A stretch of 20,212 nucleotides of DNA from Baffinella frigidus. Lineage: Eukaryota > Cryptophyceae > Cryptomonadales > Baffinellaceae. The stretch is from contig MU646483.1 in the NCBI GenBank assembly GCA_026770585.1, forward strand, positions 58,230-78,441, read 5' to 3'. Both the position numbers and the translations under genes were made by a program. Positions 13,780-20,212 of this stretch are shown here, piece after piece (positions within the stretch are counted from its first letter, which is position 1; each line of letters begins with the position of its first letter). The notes under the pieces were generated by a model. The model did not search any database. It worked only from the letters and a program-made list of their open reading frames with translations, and was not told the DNA's origin.

Positions 13780-14345
13780 CACAACGCCCCAAAACACACC
13801 AACATGCCTGCCAAGACCCCACACAAAAACAGCAACATCAATCGGGAAACAGGCCTAATAAACGCACTTGTCTCTCTCGCTCTGGTGTTGGAAAACAGGA
13901 CCTAGCGGGGCGCGGGAGGGCACCTGGATGACTGGAGGCATCGAGCCAGAGGGTCTTCCTCGGGCGAGGAGGAGGAAGACGAGCCTGCTGCGCTGTCCCA
14001 CGCCGTTCCCAACGCTATCCGTACTCACCGCACGTTGCTCTCAAAACACACGAGCATTCCAACACCAGAAAAAACAAAGAGCACGTGTGTCCTTGGTGGG
14101 GCGTGGGCGGACCTGGAGACATCGAGCGAGAGAATCTGGGCCGAAGAGGAGTATGAGGAGTACTCCTGCACCGGCTCCTTGGAAGACCGTTGTTGTGTGC
14201 AATCAACGCACGTTGCCCTCACACCACACCAACATGCTAACACCAACCTCAAAGCAAAATGCAAGCAGCGCGGGGGCAGACCTGGACGCATCGAGCCAGC
14301 GAGTCTGCCCCGTCCCCGAGGAGGAGTAAGATGAGTACTCCTGAA
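13780..14345 (+). repeat. Tandem array of about 175-bp units with short acidic reading frames
   Basis: Three units share CATCGAGC (13939, 14120, 14289), a following GAGGAGGAG-like acidic stretch, and, further on, CGCACGTTGC(T/C)CTCA then ACACCA-ACATGC-type sequence (partial at about 13793, then about 14030 and 14208). In the plus strand, units 2 and 3 keep one frame: AWADLETSSERIWAEEEYEE and AGADLDASSQRVCPVPEEE, the latter ending in a stop. Unit 1 has indels in this frame. These may be duplicated exons of an unknown acidic protein or non-coding satellite. Confidence 0.6.
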
Positions 14346-14403
14346 GCGGCTCAACCCCCCTGCTGTGCCCCGCCGGAAACGCCTGAGGAGGCCCAGAGCG
14401 GGG

Positions 14404-14580
14404 GGTTTAGGGAAAAGCCGCTCCCTGGTTGGGGTGTAGGGTGTAGGGTGTAGGGTGTAGGGTGTAGGGTGTAGGGTGTAGGGTGTAGGGATTAGGGATT
14501 AGGGATTAGGGATTAGGGTTTGGGGTTTAGGGTTTGGGGTTTAGGGTTTAGGGTTTGGGGTTTAGGGTTCAGAGTTTGGG
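14404..14580 (+). repeat. Telomere-like arrays GGGTGTA, GGGATTA, GGGTTTA/G
   Basis: Three successive homogeneous blocks: about eight GGGTGTA units, about four GGGATTA units, then mixed GGGTTTA/GGGTTTG. The sharp block boundaries suggest recent local amplification of single variants. Confidence 0.95.
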
Positions 14581-15120
14581 TACACCTGGCTGGGAAATGC
14601 GTCCTGACTGGGAACTCCGGCCTCGTAAGAGGAGTGGATGGTTCCGGAGAGTGTTCCGGAGAGGGATCCGGAGGAGTGTCCTGAGAGGAAGAAGACGGGG
14701 GAGCACGAGCGCCCGGCCTGTCGTGCCAGGGGTAGGGGCTTCATTTGCCAGGGGTGGGGGCTTGATTTAAATAAACGAAAATAAGATATCATTATTTTAA
14801 TATTGGAAAGTGGTGATGTTCTATTGTTTGGCACCCGGGGTATGGAGGGGGATAGTCCCGCGTGCGATGCTTGGTAAATGCGGGCGGCGTTTGTGCCAGA
14901 ACCGTGCCCCTGAGGCGCTCAGGCGCGGAGACACTTTGCCTTCCACGCTTCAAGATAAAGTGTCGACTGTGGGAAACGGTGGGATCGTTTGTGTCAGGAC
15001 CGTGCCCCATGTGCACGAGAGGGGGGTGCGTGGGGCCGGCACAGCGACACTCCTCCTTGAGTCTCGACAGTTCGCCCTGCAACCCCCTGAGTCACTCAGG
15101 GGCCATAAAGTGGACTTGGC
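14581..15120. repeat. Diverged duplicated blocks; no gene supported
   Basis: TCCGGAGAG-type units occur three times at about 14642-14675. An AT-rich island (14765-14815) holds AAAATAA/TTATTTT. GTTTGTGCCAGAACCGTGCCCC-like sequence at about 14889 recurs at about 14988 (core ACCGTGCCCC). Two small hairpins, CCTGAG/CTCAGG with a 3-nt loop, lie at about 14909-14923 and 15085-15101. A block with AAGAT(A/C)AAGTG and GGTGGGAT at about 14951-14990 recurs at 15364-15394. Open frames on both strands give no family signal. Confidence 0.55.
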
Positions 15121-15210
15121 AGGGCTTAGGGATTAGGGATTAGGGATTGGGGATGAGGGATTAGGGTTCAGGGTTGGTGGTGGGAGTTCAGGGTTCAGGG
15201 TTTAAGGTTG
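15121..15210 (+). repeat. Heptamer array (GGGATTA, GGGTTCA)
   Basis: GGGATTA units followed by GGGTTCAGGGTTGGTGG and GGGTTCAGGGTTTAAGG. Directly upstream of the duplicated plus-strand reading frame at 15230. Confidence 0.85.
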
Positions 15211-15229
15211 GGATCCGTGCGGAGAGCAG

Positions 15230-15314
15230 GGTGCGTGCCGAGCCAGACTGGACCGACGCCGAGGCTGAGGCGCTGCCGGGGAAGTCCGACATCAACTCTT
15301 TCGGTCGGAGATAG
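15230..15314 (+). CDS. Possible plus-strand terminal exon, copy 1 (acidic WTDAEAE peptide)
   Basis: After an AG (GAGAGCAG|G) the plus strand reads VRAEPDWTDAEAEALPGK then SDINSFGRR and a TAG. A second copy at 15411-15459 keeps the same frame, the same AG|G context and a stop, with an in-frame 6-nt deletion. Frame-preserving divergence between copies is mild evidence for coding. I do not recognise the peptide; the W-T-D-x-E pattern is faintly like a Myb/SANT start but far too short to claim. Confidence 0.3.
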
Positions 15315-15410
15315 TTTGGCTTCACTGATTCGTGAAGCCAAGATAGTTTGGCTGCACTGGTTGAAGATCAAGTGGACTACGGGACATGGTGGGATAGGTG
15401 TGGAAGGCAG

Positions 15411-15459
15411 GGTGCGTACCGAGCCAGACTGGACCGACAAGGAGGCTGAGCCGGGGTAG
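15411..15459 (+). CDS. Possible plus-strand terminal exon, copy 2
   Basis: GGAAGGCAG|G is followed by VRTEPDWTDKEAEPG and a TAG. Compared with copy 1 it has two amino-acid changes in the first ten shared positions or just after, and lacks two codons before PG. The flanks are duplicated as well (GCAGGGTGCGT). Confidence 0.3.
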
Positions 15460-15519
15460 CACTCGTTCGGCCGGTGCGGCCCTTCCGTTGCCTCCGTGTC
15501 TGTGCATCGGGGTTATGCT

Positions 15520-15605
15520 TGAGCGTTTAGCATCTATGGTTTATGGTTTGTGTTTTATGGTTTTATGGTTTAGGATTTACGGTTTGTGTTTTATGGTTCA
15601 GGGCC
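15520..15605 (+). repeat. Heptamer-like array (TATGGTT, TTTAGGA)
   Basis: Units of TTATGGTT and TTTGTGTT, the same drifted variant as at 1050-1135. Confidence 0.75.
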
Positions 15606-16045
15606 TGTGCGCAGGGGGGGGGGCTGCGGATGCGTTCAGCTGGCGATTTTCGGACCAGGTGGAGAGCTGGTGCGTAGGTTTGCCACGGACATGGCGCGGA
15701 GGCCGGCCGTGTGCACTCGCGGCGCGAAGCGAGAGGGAGAGGGAGGGGGGGAGAGCGCGCGCGAGAGAGAGAGAGAGAGCGAGACAGAGAGAGAGAGAGA
15801 GAGAGCGAGGAAGAGAGAGAGAGAAGAAGAAGAAGACCTGAGCCGCCGACATCCGACCCGCCGCCCGAGCCGCACGCCGCGCACCAGGTGCTGCCCCGGC
15901 CGACAGACCCGCTCCCCGCGCCCCACCAGGCGGTAGAGCACGCGGAGCAACGAGAGGTTGTCGAGGCGCCGGCGGAGGCGGAGGCGGATTGTGAGAGGCG
16001 CCATGCGTCTGTTGTTGCTAGCCGCAGCCGCACGTCCTGGTCGAA
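15606..16045. other. Polypurine tract and adjoining unresolved GC-rich sequence
   Basis: A GA/GGA microsatellite runs at about 15731-15835 with a short GAA tail. The GC-rich stretch at 15836-16040 is open in several frames on both strands. The minus frame gives an Arg-rich MAPLTIRLRLRRRLDNLSLL string, and the plus frame gives EAPAEAEADCERRHA. Neither has a recognisable domain, and no splice signals decide between them, so no gene is called. CTCAG|GTCTTC on minus beside the microsatellite resembles the exon-microsatellite boundaries of the ankyrin array. Confidence 0.4.
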
Positions 16046-16065
16046 GGGGGGGGGGGGGGGGGGGG
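16046..16065 (+). repeat. Run of 20 G
   Basis: An uninterrupted G homopolymer directly upstream of MITE C copy 2. Its exact length is likely to be unreliable in the assembly. Confidence 0.95.
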
Positions 16066-16071
16066 TTAATA

Positions 16072-16222
16072 AATTTAATTTGGGAAGCTAGGGGAATCTG
16101 GTGTGTGTCGTAAGGCTTCCAACGGTTATGATAAAGGGGTGTGGATATGCTGTTTGAGGCATGAACCCAAGGCTTAGATGAGTGTACGTATCACAGATTC
16201 TGTTATGTTCCGAGATTAAATT
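16072..16222. mobile_element. MITE C, copy 2 (about 151 bp)
   Basis: The ends AATTTAATTTGGGAA and TTCCGAGATTAAATT are imperfect inverted repeats. Interior landmarks match copy 1 at 6636-6782: AAGGCTTCC near the left, GGTGTG(G/T)ATATGC-like sequence with a central ATGC/GCAT hairpin, and CAGATTCTG then TATGTTCCGAGAT at the right. AAATT occurs at both edges and could be the target duplication. Confidence 0.75.
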
Positions 16223-16535
16223 GTCAAACACGACCGCGCCACGCCACACGGCAGTCTTGGTGGGACGAGACGTGATCTAATAAATTGCCAAACACGACCG
16301 CGACCAGCCAGAAGGCAAGCTGGGACGAGACGCAAGGCCGCTCGGAACACTTCGAGAAACGTTCCTAAAGTTAATCATTGGAGTGTTTCTTAGGCAACAC
16401 GCCAAAAGTCAGCAATGGTTGGTCACGGTATCCCCGGGTATCCGGGGAAGATGTGACTGGTAGCGTTTTGAGTGTAATAGATTGGCAAACACGACCTTGC
16501 CGCGGCCAGCCACACGACAAGGTGGGACGAGACGT
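16220..16535 (+). repeat. Three copies of a unit of about 52 bp (CAAACACGACC...GGGACGAGACG)
   Basis: Units lie at about 16220-16272, 16283-16332 and 16481-16535. Each has ATTG(T/C/G)CAAACACGACC, then CCACACG- or CCAGAAGG-like sequence, then TGGGACGAGACG. Units 1 and 2 are adjacent; 3 is separated by about 150 nt that holds CGGTATCCCCGGGTATCC, which contains a CCCCGG/CCGGGG inverted repeat. MITE C copy 2 abuts unit 1. Confidence 0.8.
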
Positions 16536-16547
16536 GAGGGACCGCAC

Positions 16548-16764
16548 GGGGAACTCCGACATTCGGTGCCACGAGAGGTAAGGCCACGCGCTGTGCTACC
16601 GTTGTGAGTGGCCTTCGCACGAAAATTACTACGCAATTCGTTCCTATTAGTAATATTAGGCACTGGTGTAGTAATTTTCATTACCAGTTTCTGAAAGAAA
16701 CCAAGGTGTCTCCGGATTGGTAAGGGCTAGCACCTGGTCCGTGTAAACAATGTCGGAGTTCCCC
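16548..16764. mobile_element. 217-bp element with perfect 16-bp terminal inverted repeats
   Basis: GGGGAACTCCGACATT (16548-16563) and AATGTCGGAGTTCCCC (16749-16764) are exact complements. The interior contains MITE B copy 2 (about 16616-16723) and no gene. The first 13 nt of the terminal repeat also bound the mini-element at 12185-12239. A clear target-site duplication was not found. Confidence 0.75.
16616..16723. mobile_element. MITE B, copy 2 (one end truncated, opposite orientation)
   Basis: Homologous to the reverse complement of 6052-6193: TTAGTAATATTA in the centre, GTGTAGTAAT(T/C)TTCATT, then GAAAGAAA, then GGTGTC(T/C)CC(G/A)GAT. It keeps an internal hairpin GAAAATTACTAC/GTAGTAATTTTC (16621-16632 and 16668-16679). 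The other terminal arm is missing beyond about 16616. Confidence 0.8.
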
Positions 16765-16838
16765 ATAACTTCGGAGTTGCCCGTGCTCTCCCTCCCGCTC
16801 GCTTCCTGTGTGACCGAGTGCGTGTTGGGGAGGGTGCT

Positions 16839-17052
16839 ACTGAGAGAGAGAGCGAAGTGGTGGTACAGGATGGTGTTGATGAGAGAGAGAGAGAAAGAGA
16901 GAGGGAGAGGGAGAGGGAGAGGGAGAGGGGGAGAGAGGGAGAGAGATGGAGATGGAGAGAGAGAGAGGGGGAGGGAGAGGGAGAGGGAGAGATAGGGAGA
17001 GGGAGAGGGAGAGAGAGAGATGGAGAGAGATAGAGAGAGAGAGAGAAAGAGA
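16839..17052 (+). repeat. Polypurine tract of about 210 nt
   Basis: GAGAGA and GAGAGG units with few interruptions, up to the GCCCCTCGTACC at 17053. Arg-Glu and Ser-Leu translations of this tract on either strand are not genes. GTACC...GGTAC at about 17058-17075 forms a small inverted repeat next to it. Confidence 0.9.
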
Positions 17053-17128
17053 GCCCCTCGTACCTCCGTACGGTACGAGAGGCCGGGGGAGGGGGCGTCG
17101 CCGGAACTCAGGCAGGCACCGTCCTGGG

Positions 17129-17216
17129 CAGCAAAGCGCCAAAGCGCCAAAGCAGCAAAGCAGCAAAGCAGCAAAGCGCCAAAGCAGCAAAGCAGCAAAG
17201 CAGCAAAGCAGCAAAG
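17129..17216 (+). repeat. 8-bp minisatellite, 11 units
   Basis: Eleven tandem octamers, CAGCAAAG with three CGCCAAAG variants (units 2, 3 and 7). Because 8 is not a multiple of 3, translation cycles through frames and gives an 8-residue period: hydrophobic Leu/Cys/Phe/Ala on minus, Ala/Lys/Gln/Ser on plus. It lies 3' of the kinase stop codon, so it may be in its 3' UTR. Confidence 0.95.
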
Positions 17217-17274
17217 GGTGCCTCGCCACGAGCCTCGCAACCCGTACCAGGCCTCGCGCGAGGCCCAATGCTTT

Positions 17275-19148
17275 TCACTCAAGGTGCCAAGGTTTCCAGG
17301 GGTTCAAAGCAAGGGTGCCACGTTTCGAGGGTGTCTCTCGCATGCTCTCCTGCGGAGCCTGACGTCCCGCCTCCCACCGGGGGGTCCTCACCTCGTGTCC
17401 GTGTCTATCTTCGACACCCTGCTCGACAGCCTCCCTCCCCCCCCCTTCCATGAGCCACGCACCGACCGTGCCCGCCTGCTCCTCCTCGCCATCCTCGGCG
17501 TCACTCCCCCCCTCATGCTCCTCCTCATCCTCGCCTTCACTTCCCCCCTCCCCCTCCTGATCATCATCCTGGGGCGAATGACGTCTCGGCGCCAACCCGG
17601 TGGGGGGGGGAAAAGCAGACGACACAGTCCCCCACGGGATCACTCGCGGCCGCGCGGCGTTGGAGCCATTGGCAATGGTGGAGCCATTGCCGTTGCCTCT
17701 GCGGCCGCGTGTCTCTCTGGGAGAGAGCGGTCTCTTCTTGGGCGCCTGCTGCTCCTCTTGGTCGCCATCGCCATCAGAGCCTTCATGGGGAGAGAGCGCA
17801 GGCGTCCAAGCCACGAGGAGCGTGGTGCCGGAGATCCCCGTGCAAGATTTCCCCGTGCCGGAGTTCCCCGTTCGGAGCGCCTCCTCCGTGTGGCTCCCCT
17901 GGAGCACTGCGTGGAGGAGGTACCGCGCCCGGTCCTGGGGTGCGGGATTTAGGGTTTAGGGTTTGGGGTTTGGGGTTTGGGGTTTGGGGTTTGGGGTTTG
18001 GGGTTTGGGGTTTGGGGTTTGGGGTTTAGGGTTTAGGGTTTGGGGTTTAGGGCTTAGGGTTTAGGGTTTAGGGTCTAGAGTGGAGGATTTAGGGTTGAGG
18101 GTTGAAGGTTTGGGGTTTACCTGCTCTGCAATGGAGGCGTTCCCTCCGGACGTCGCGCCCTTGGAAGCATTGACGATGGTGGAGCCATTGCCATTCCCTC
18201 CGTTCCTTGGTGTCTCCCCAACCTCCTCGCGCGAGACGCTGTCCGCCGAGAACATCGCCATCTTCTCCGGAACCACACCGCTCATCTTCTCCGGAACCAC
18301 AACGTTCCCCACCGGGAGCGCCTTACGCGAGACCACGCCCGCCCTCTCCTTGGGCGCCTTGGGGTCCGTGGGGGAGGATACGCCGCCGCGCCCCTGCGTC
18401 CCATCCGTGCGCATCACGGCCGTGGGGCTAGGGGGCATCACGGCCATGGGGCGGCGGGGGCTCGCGCGCGCCGAAGCGTGCATCGCCGCCGAGGGAGAGA
18501 GCGCTGGGGGCACCGCCGGGAGCGCCTTGGGAGGCGGCACGGATGAGCCTGTGGGCGCCTTGGTGGGGGACACCGAGGGGGCCTCGGCCGTTGGCTCCTT
18601 CTCCGTAGGCACCGCCTCGGTGCGCGCCTCCGCATCCCCCCCATCGGGGGGCGCGTCCGTGTGTTCCTTCTCCATAGCCGCTGCTGCACCCCGCTCCTCC
18701 TCCTCCTCCTCCTCCTCCTCCTCCTCCACCGCCGCCGCCGCATCGACCTCCTGCTCCCTCGCATCCACCACCACCTCCTCCTCCGCCGCCTTGACCTCCT
18801 CCGCCTCCACCGGAAACGGCGCGGCCTCCCGCGCCACCGCCTCTCCCCGCAGCGCCTCGCCCCGCGCCACCACGGCCCGCGCCGCCTCAGACCGCACCGC
18901 CTCAACCGCCTCGCACACCGCCTCCCTTGCCTCGTCAGCAAGCCTCTCCTCCGCCTCCTCCGCCTCCCGCTCCTCCTCGGGGGGGGGGGTGAAGAAGGTG
19001 TGGGTGAGGAGGGTCTCGGCGGTGGGGCGATGCGCGGGGTCGAGAGCGAGCATCGTCCGCACCGAAGAGAGGAGCGAGGACGAGGCGCCCACTTCCGCGA
19101 GTGCCGTGTCGAGCGGGACGGTGATTGCCACCGCCGGGGCGTTGGGGC
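17275..19148 (-). CDS. Protein kinase, C-terminal part (two exons; N-terminus outside the window)
   Basis: Exon A (19148-18121) begins after CGACCGCAG| in phase 1 and holds the end of a eukaryotic protein kinase domain: LSSVRTMLALDPAHRPTAET then LLTHTFF (about 19077-18991). This is subdomain XI, with the invariant Arg in D-P-x-x-R-P and the L-L-x-H-x-F-F ending typical of Ser/Thr kinases. No HRD, DFG or APE motif is in the window, so the catalytic core must lie in exons beyond it or be lost. After the domain comes a long tail: Glu/Ala-rich coiled-coil-like EAEEAEERLADEAREAV, an acidic run of 11 Glu at about 18690-18730, Pro/Ser/Ala-rich parts and a VVPEKM duplication. Exon B (17934-17275) continues in phase 0 as DRARYLLHAVLQGSHTEEAL, then acidic low complexity, ending KPWHLE and TGA. 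GNGNGSTI occurs in both exons. Substrate and role are unknown. Confidence 0.72.
17827..17871 (-). repeat. 15-bp coding repeat, three units
   Basis: Within kinase exon B, ACGGGGAACTCCGGC, ACGGGGAAATCTTGC and ACGGGGATCTCCGGC are consecutive on the minus strand and encode TGNSG, TGKSC and TGISG. The period is a multiple of three and keeps the frame, consistent with this exon being translated. Confidence 0.8.
17935..18120 (-). other. Kinase intron made of telomere-like repeats
   Basis: On the minus strand the exon ends GCAGAGCAG|GTAAACCCC and the next begins CACCCCAG|GACCGG. Both exon ends are phase 0, and the open frames match on either side. Almost the whole 186 nt is CCCCAAA/CCCTAAA heptamers (plus: GGGTTTG and GGGTTTA). 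The donor's +3 to +9 bases and the acceptor's pyrimidine tract are supplied by the repeats themselves. Confidence 0.72.
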
Positions 19149-19909
19149 CTGCGGTCGCGGGGGGGTGGCGTCAGGCTCATAACCGCAGGGTCAGGTACAT
19201 GCCACCAGGTCGAGCAGGACACTCTCTCTGACGCCGCTGCAGCCTACGGCGCAGGACTGTGTGACGCCACAGCAAGCAACGCGTGTCAAGCGAATCTGTC
19301 AGTCGTCAGCAATTGCTGGAGTCGCGTCCAGGCACCACAGAGTCTTGGAAGGAGTCGCCAAAAGTCGATTCCCCCTCAAGGCAGTGGTTGTCACTCGTTA
19401 AATAATACGGTTTAAAACAATCAAGCCCCTCCTCCAGTGTGGCGTGGCTTGCGCACGCCGGCGACGCAACTGCTTCCGAAGCACCACGGGAATGGCTCCA
19501 AGGGCGCGACGCACGCGCAGACGCGTCCTCACCGCAAGACCCCCCGCACCACCCGACATCCCGACAACCCTACACGCTCAAGATAACCATACACCCTGCC
19601 CGCTCGAGAAATGTGTGCACGTGAACGCTAAACCCTGGCGACAAACCCTGGCGACAAAGGGTCGGCAGGGCACCACGTGTAGGTCGGTCATCGCGCCAGA
19701 AACATCTGCGCACGTCAACCCAAAACCGTAAAACGTAAACCGAAACCCGTAAAACGTAAACGGTGAGCGGTGAGAGGGGTGGGCACCGGTGGGGCGAGGG
19801 GGGGGGCGCGAGAGGACGAGGTTTCCTGGCATGCTGCTCCTGTCCACGAGCAGCGACGGGTGCCCTGCCGCGAGAGCAACCCATCCAGAGAGAGAGTCAC
19901 AAACTTTTC

Positions 19910-19911
<2 letters not shown>
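19149..19911. other. Upstream of the kinase exon; no gene supported
   Basis: On minus this should be intron of the kinase gene (acceptor at 19149). No kinase motif appears in any minus frame to the end of the window. The plus frame 19125-19415 has no family signal. Small tandem repeats: AACCCTGGCGACA twice at about 19630-19656 and CCGTAAAACGTAAACC twice at about 19725-19760. AATGGCTCCAAGGG at about 19492 repeats the motif seen in the minisatellite region at 2494 in opposite orientation. Confidence 0.5.
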
Positions 19912-19950
<39 letters not shown>

Positions 19951-19963
19951 AACACTTGCAGGA
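19889..19963. repeat. GA microsatellite between diverged direct repeats
   Basis: GAGAGAGTCACAAACTTTTC-GCAG (about 19889-19912) and GAGAGAGTCAGAAACACTT-GCAG (about 19940-19963) flank a GA run. This is the same layout as at 3174, 7673 and 7935. Confidence 0.75.
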
Positions 19964-20100
19964 TTAGAACGGGATGCCGTGGCGGAAGAGCAAGCGATAG
20001 ATACCTTGGTCGGAAACACGTGACAGTCAAGCGCCTGCCTGCCACCGATCGAGGAGAAGCGAGAGGTGCCGAGAGAGCACGCGATGCATGCACTCTTCAG

Positions 20101-20212
<112 letters not shown>

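Noticed and set aside
13868-14345. CRISPR array
   Set aside because: Units are about 175 bp, diverged throughout, with no short identical repeat and unique spacers. The same applies to the 7.2-8.1 kb array.
14792-15082. 96-codon minus-strand frame
   Set aside because: It begins without a supporting context, crosses an AT-rich island and diverged duplicates, and its frame is not kept in the related block near 15364.
17020-17952. 310-codon plus-strand open frame
   Set aside because: It runs through a polypurine tract, an 8-bp minisatellite and the antisense of kinase exon B, ending in the heptamer intron. No domain.
18080-19231. Longest open frame in the window, 383 codons on plus
   Set aside because: It is the antisense of the kinase tail. 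The minus frame carries a clear kinase subdomain XI and consistent splice sites, while the plus frame is a Ser/Ala/Thr-rich string typical of the reverse of a Glu/Ala/Pro-rich GC-rich exon.

Overview
This looks like nuclear DNA from a eukaryote, probably a protist of the green-algal or a related algal lineage. The evidence is: short in-frame coding blocks bounded by GT/AG splice signals, no bacterial operon or ribosome-binding-site layout, very dense simple repeats, and many interstitial arrays with a 7-nt period around the TTTAGGG telomere motif found in plants, many green algae and several other algal groups. The style (repeat-filled introns, ankyrin repeats of the TPAH type, GC-rich low-complexity coding) reminds me of a large-genome prasinophyte, but that is an impression and not a result. 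The window starts next to a G run and ends inside a 106-nt GA tract, so it may be a whole contig that broke at simple sequence.

Only two loci can be named, and both read on the minus strand. (1) From about 9.45 kb down to about 5.1 kb lie pieces of an ankyrin-repeat gene in which exons correspond to single repeats. An N-terminal exon (9326-9448) joins in frame to a 33-codon exon (8610-8708) and then to a 30-codon exon (8044-8133). The junctions are phase 0 and always fall just before a Val. Downstream are decayed duplicates of the third exon (7736-7795, 7574-7619, 7261-7304), another ankyrin exon (6319-6401) with a damaged copy (5909-5956), and a possible exon (5089-5151). (2) From 19148 to 17275 is the 3' half of a protein kinase gene: the last piece of the kinase domain, then a long low-complexity acidic/Ala/Pro tail split by one intron (17935-18120) made almost wholly of telomere-like heptamers. 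The rest of the kinase domain is not in the window.

Everything else is repeat or decayed sequence. 0-4.4 kb: heptamer arrays, a 147-bp MITE with long arms, duplicated blocks and microsatellites. 4.4-5.1 kb: CA and other microsatellites. 5.8-6.8 kb: two more MITEs. 9.8-10.6 kb: a tandem duplication of about 0.4 kb carrying a hairpin. 11.4-13.1 kb: a dispersed family rich in CCTAGG, AGGGCCCT and G runs, plus small inverted-repeat elements. 13.1-15.5 kb: one unrecognised minus-strand ORF (13090-13557) and tandem arrays with short acidic plus-strand reading frames. 16.0-16.8 kb: second copies of two of the MITEs, one nested inside another inverted-repeat element. 16.8-17.2 kb: a polypurine tract and an 8-bp minisatellite. 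I saw no tRNA, rRNA or CRISPR array.

The most notable pattern is how repeats and exons interact: heptamer arrays sit exactly inside introns next to the splice sites, and CT/GA microsatellites sit between short direct repeats that include exon ends. Both suggest that simple-sequence expansion shapes gene structure here. Whether this is new cannot be decided from one window.
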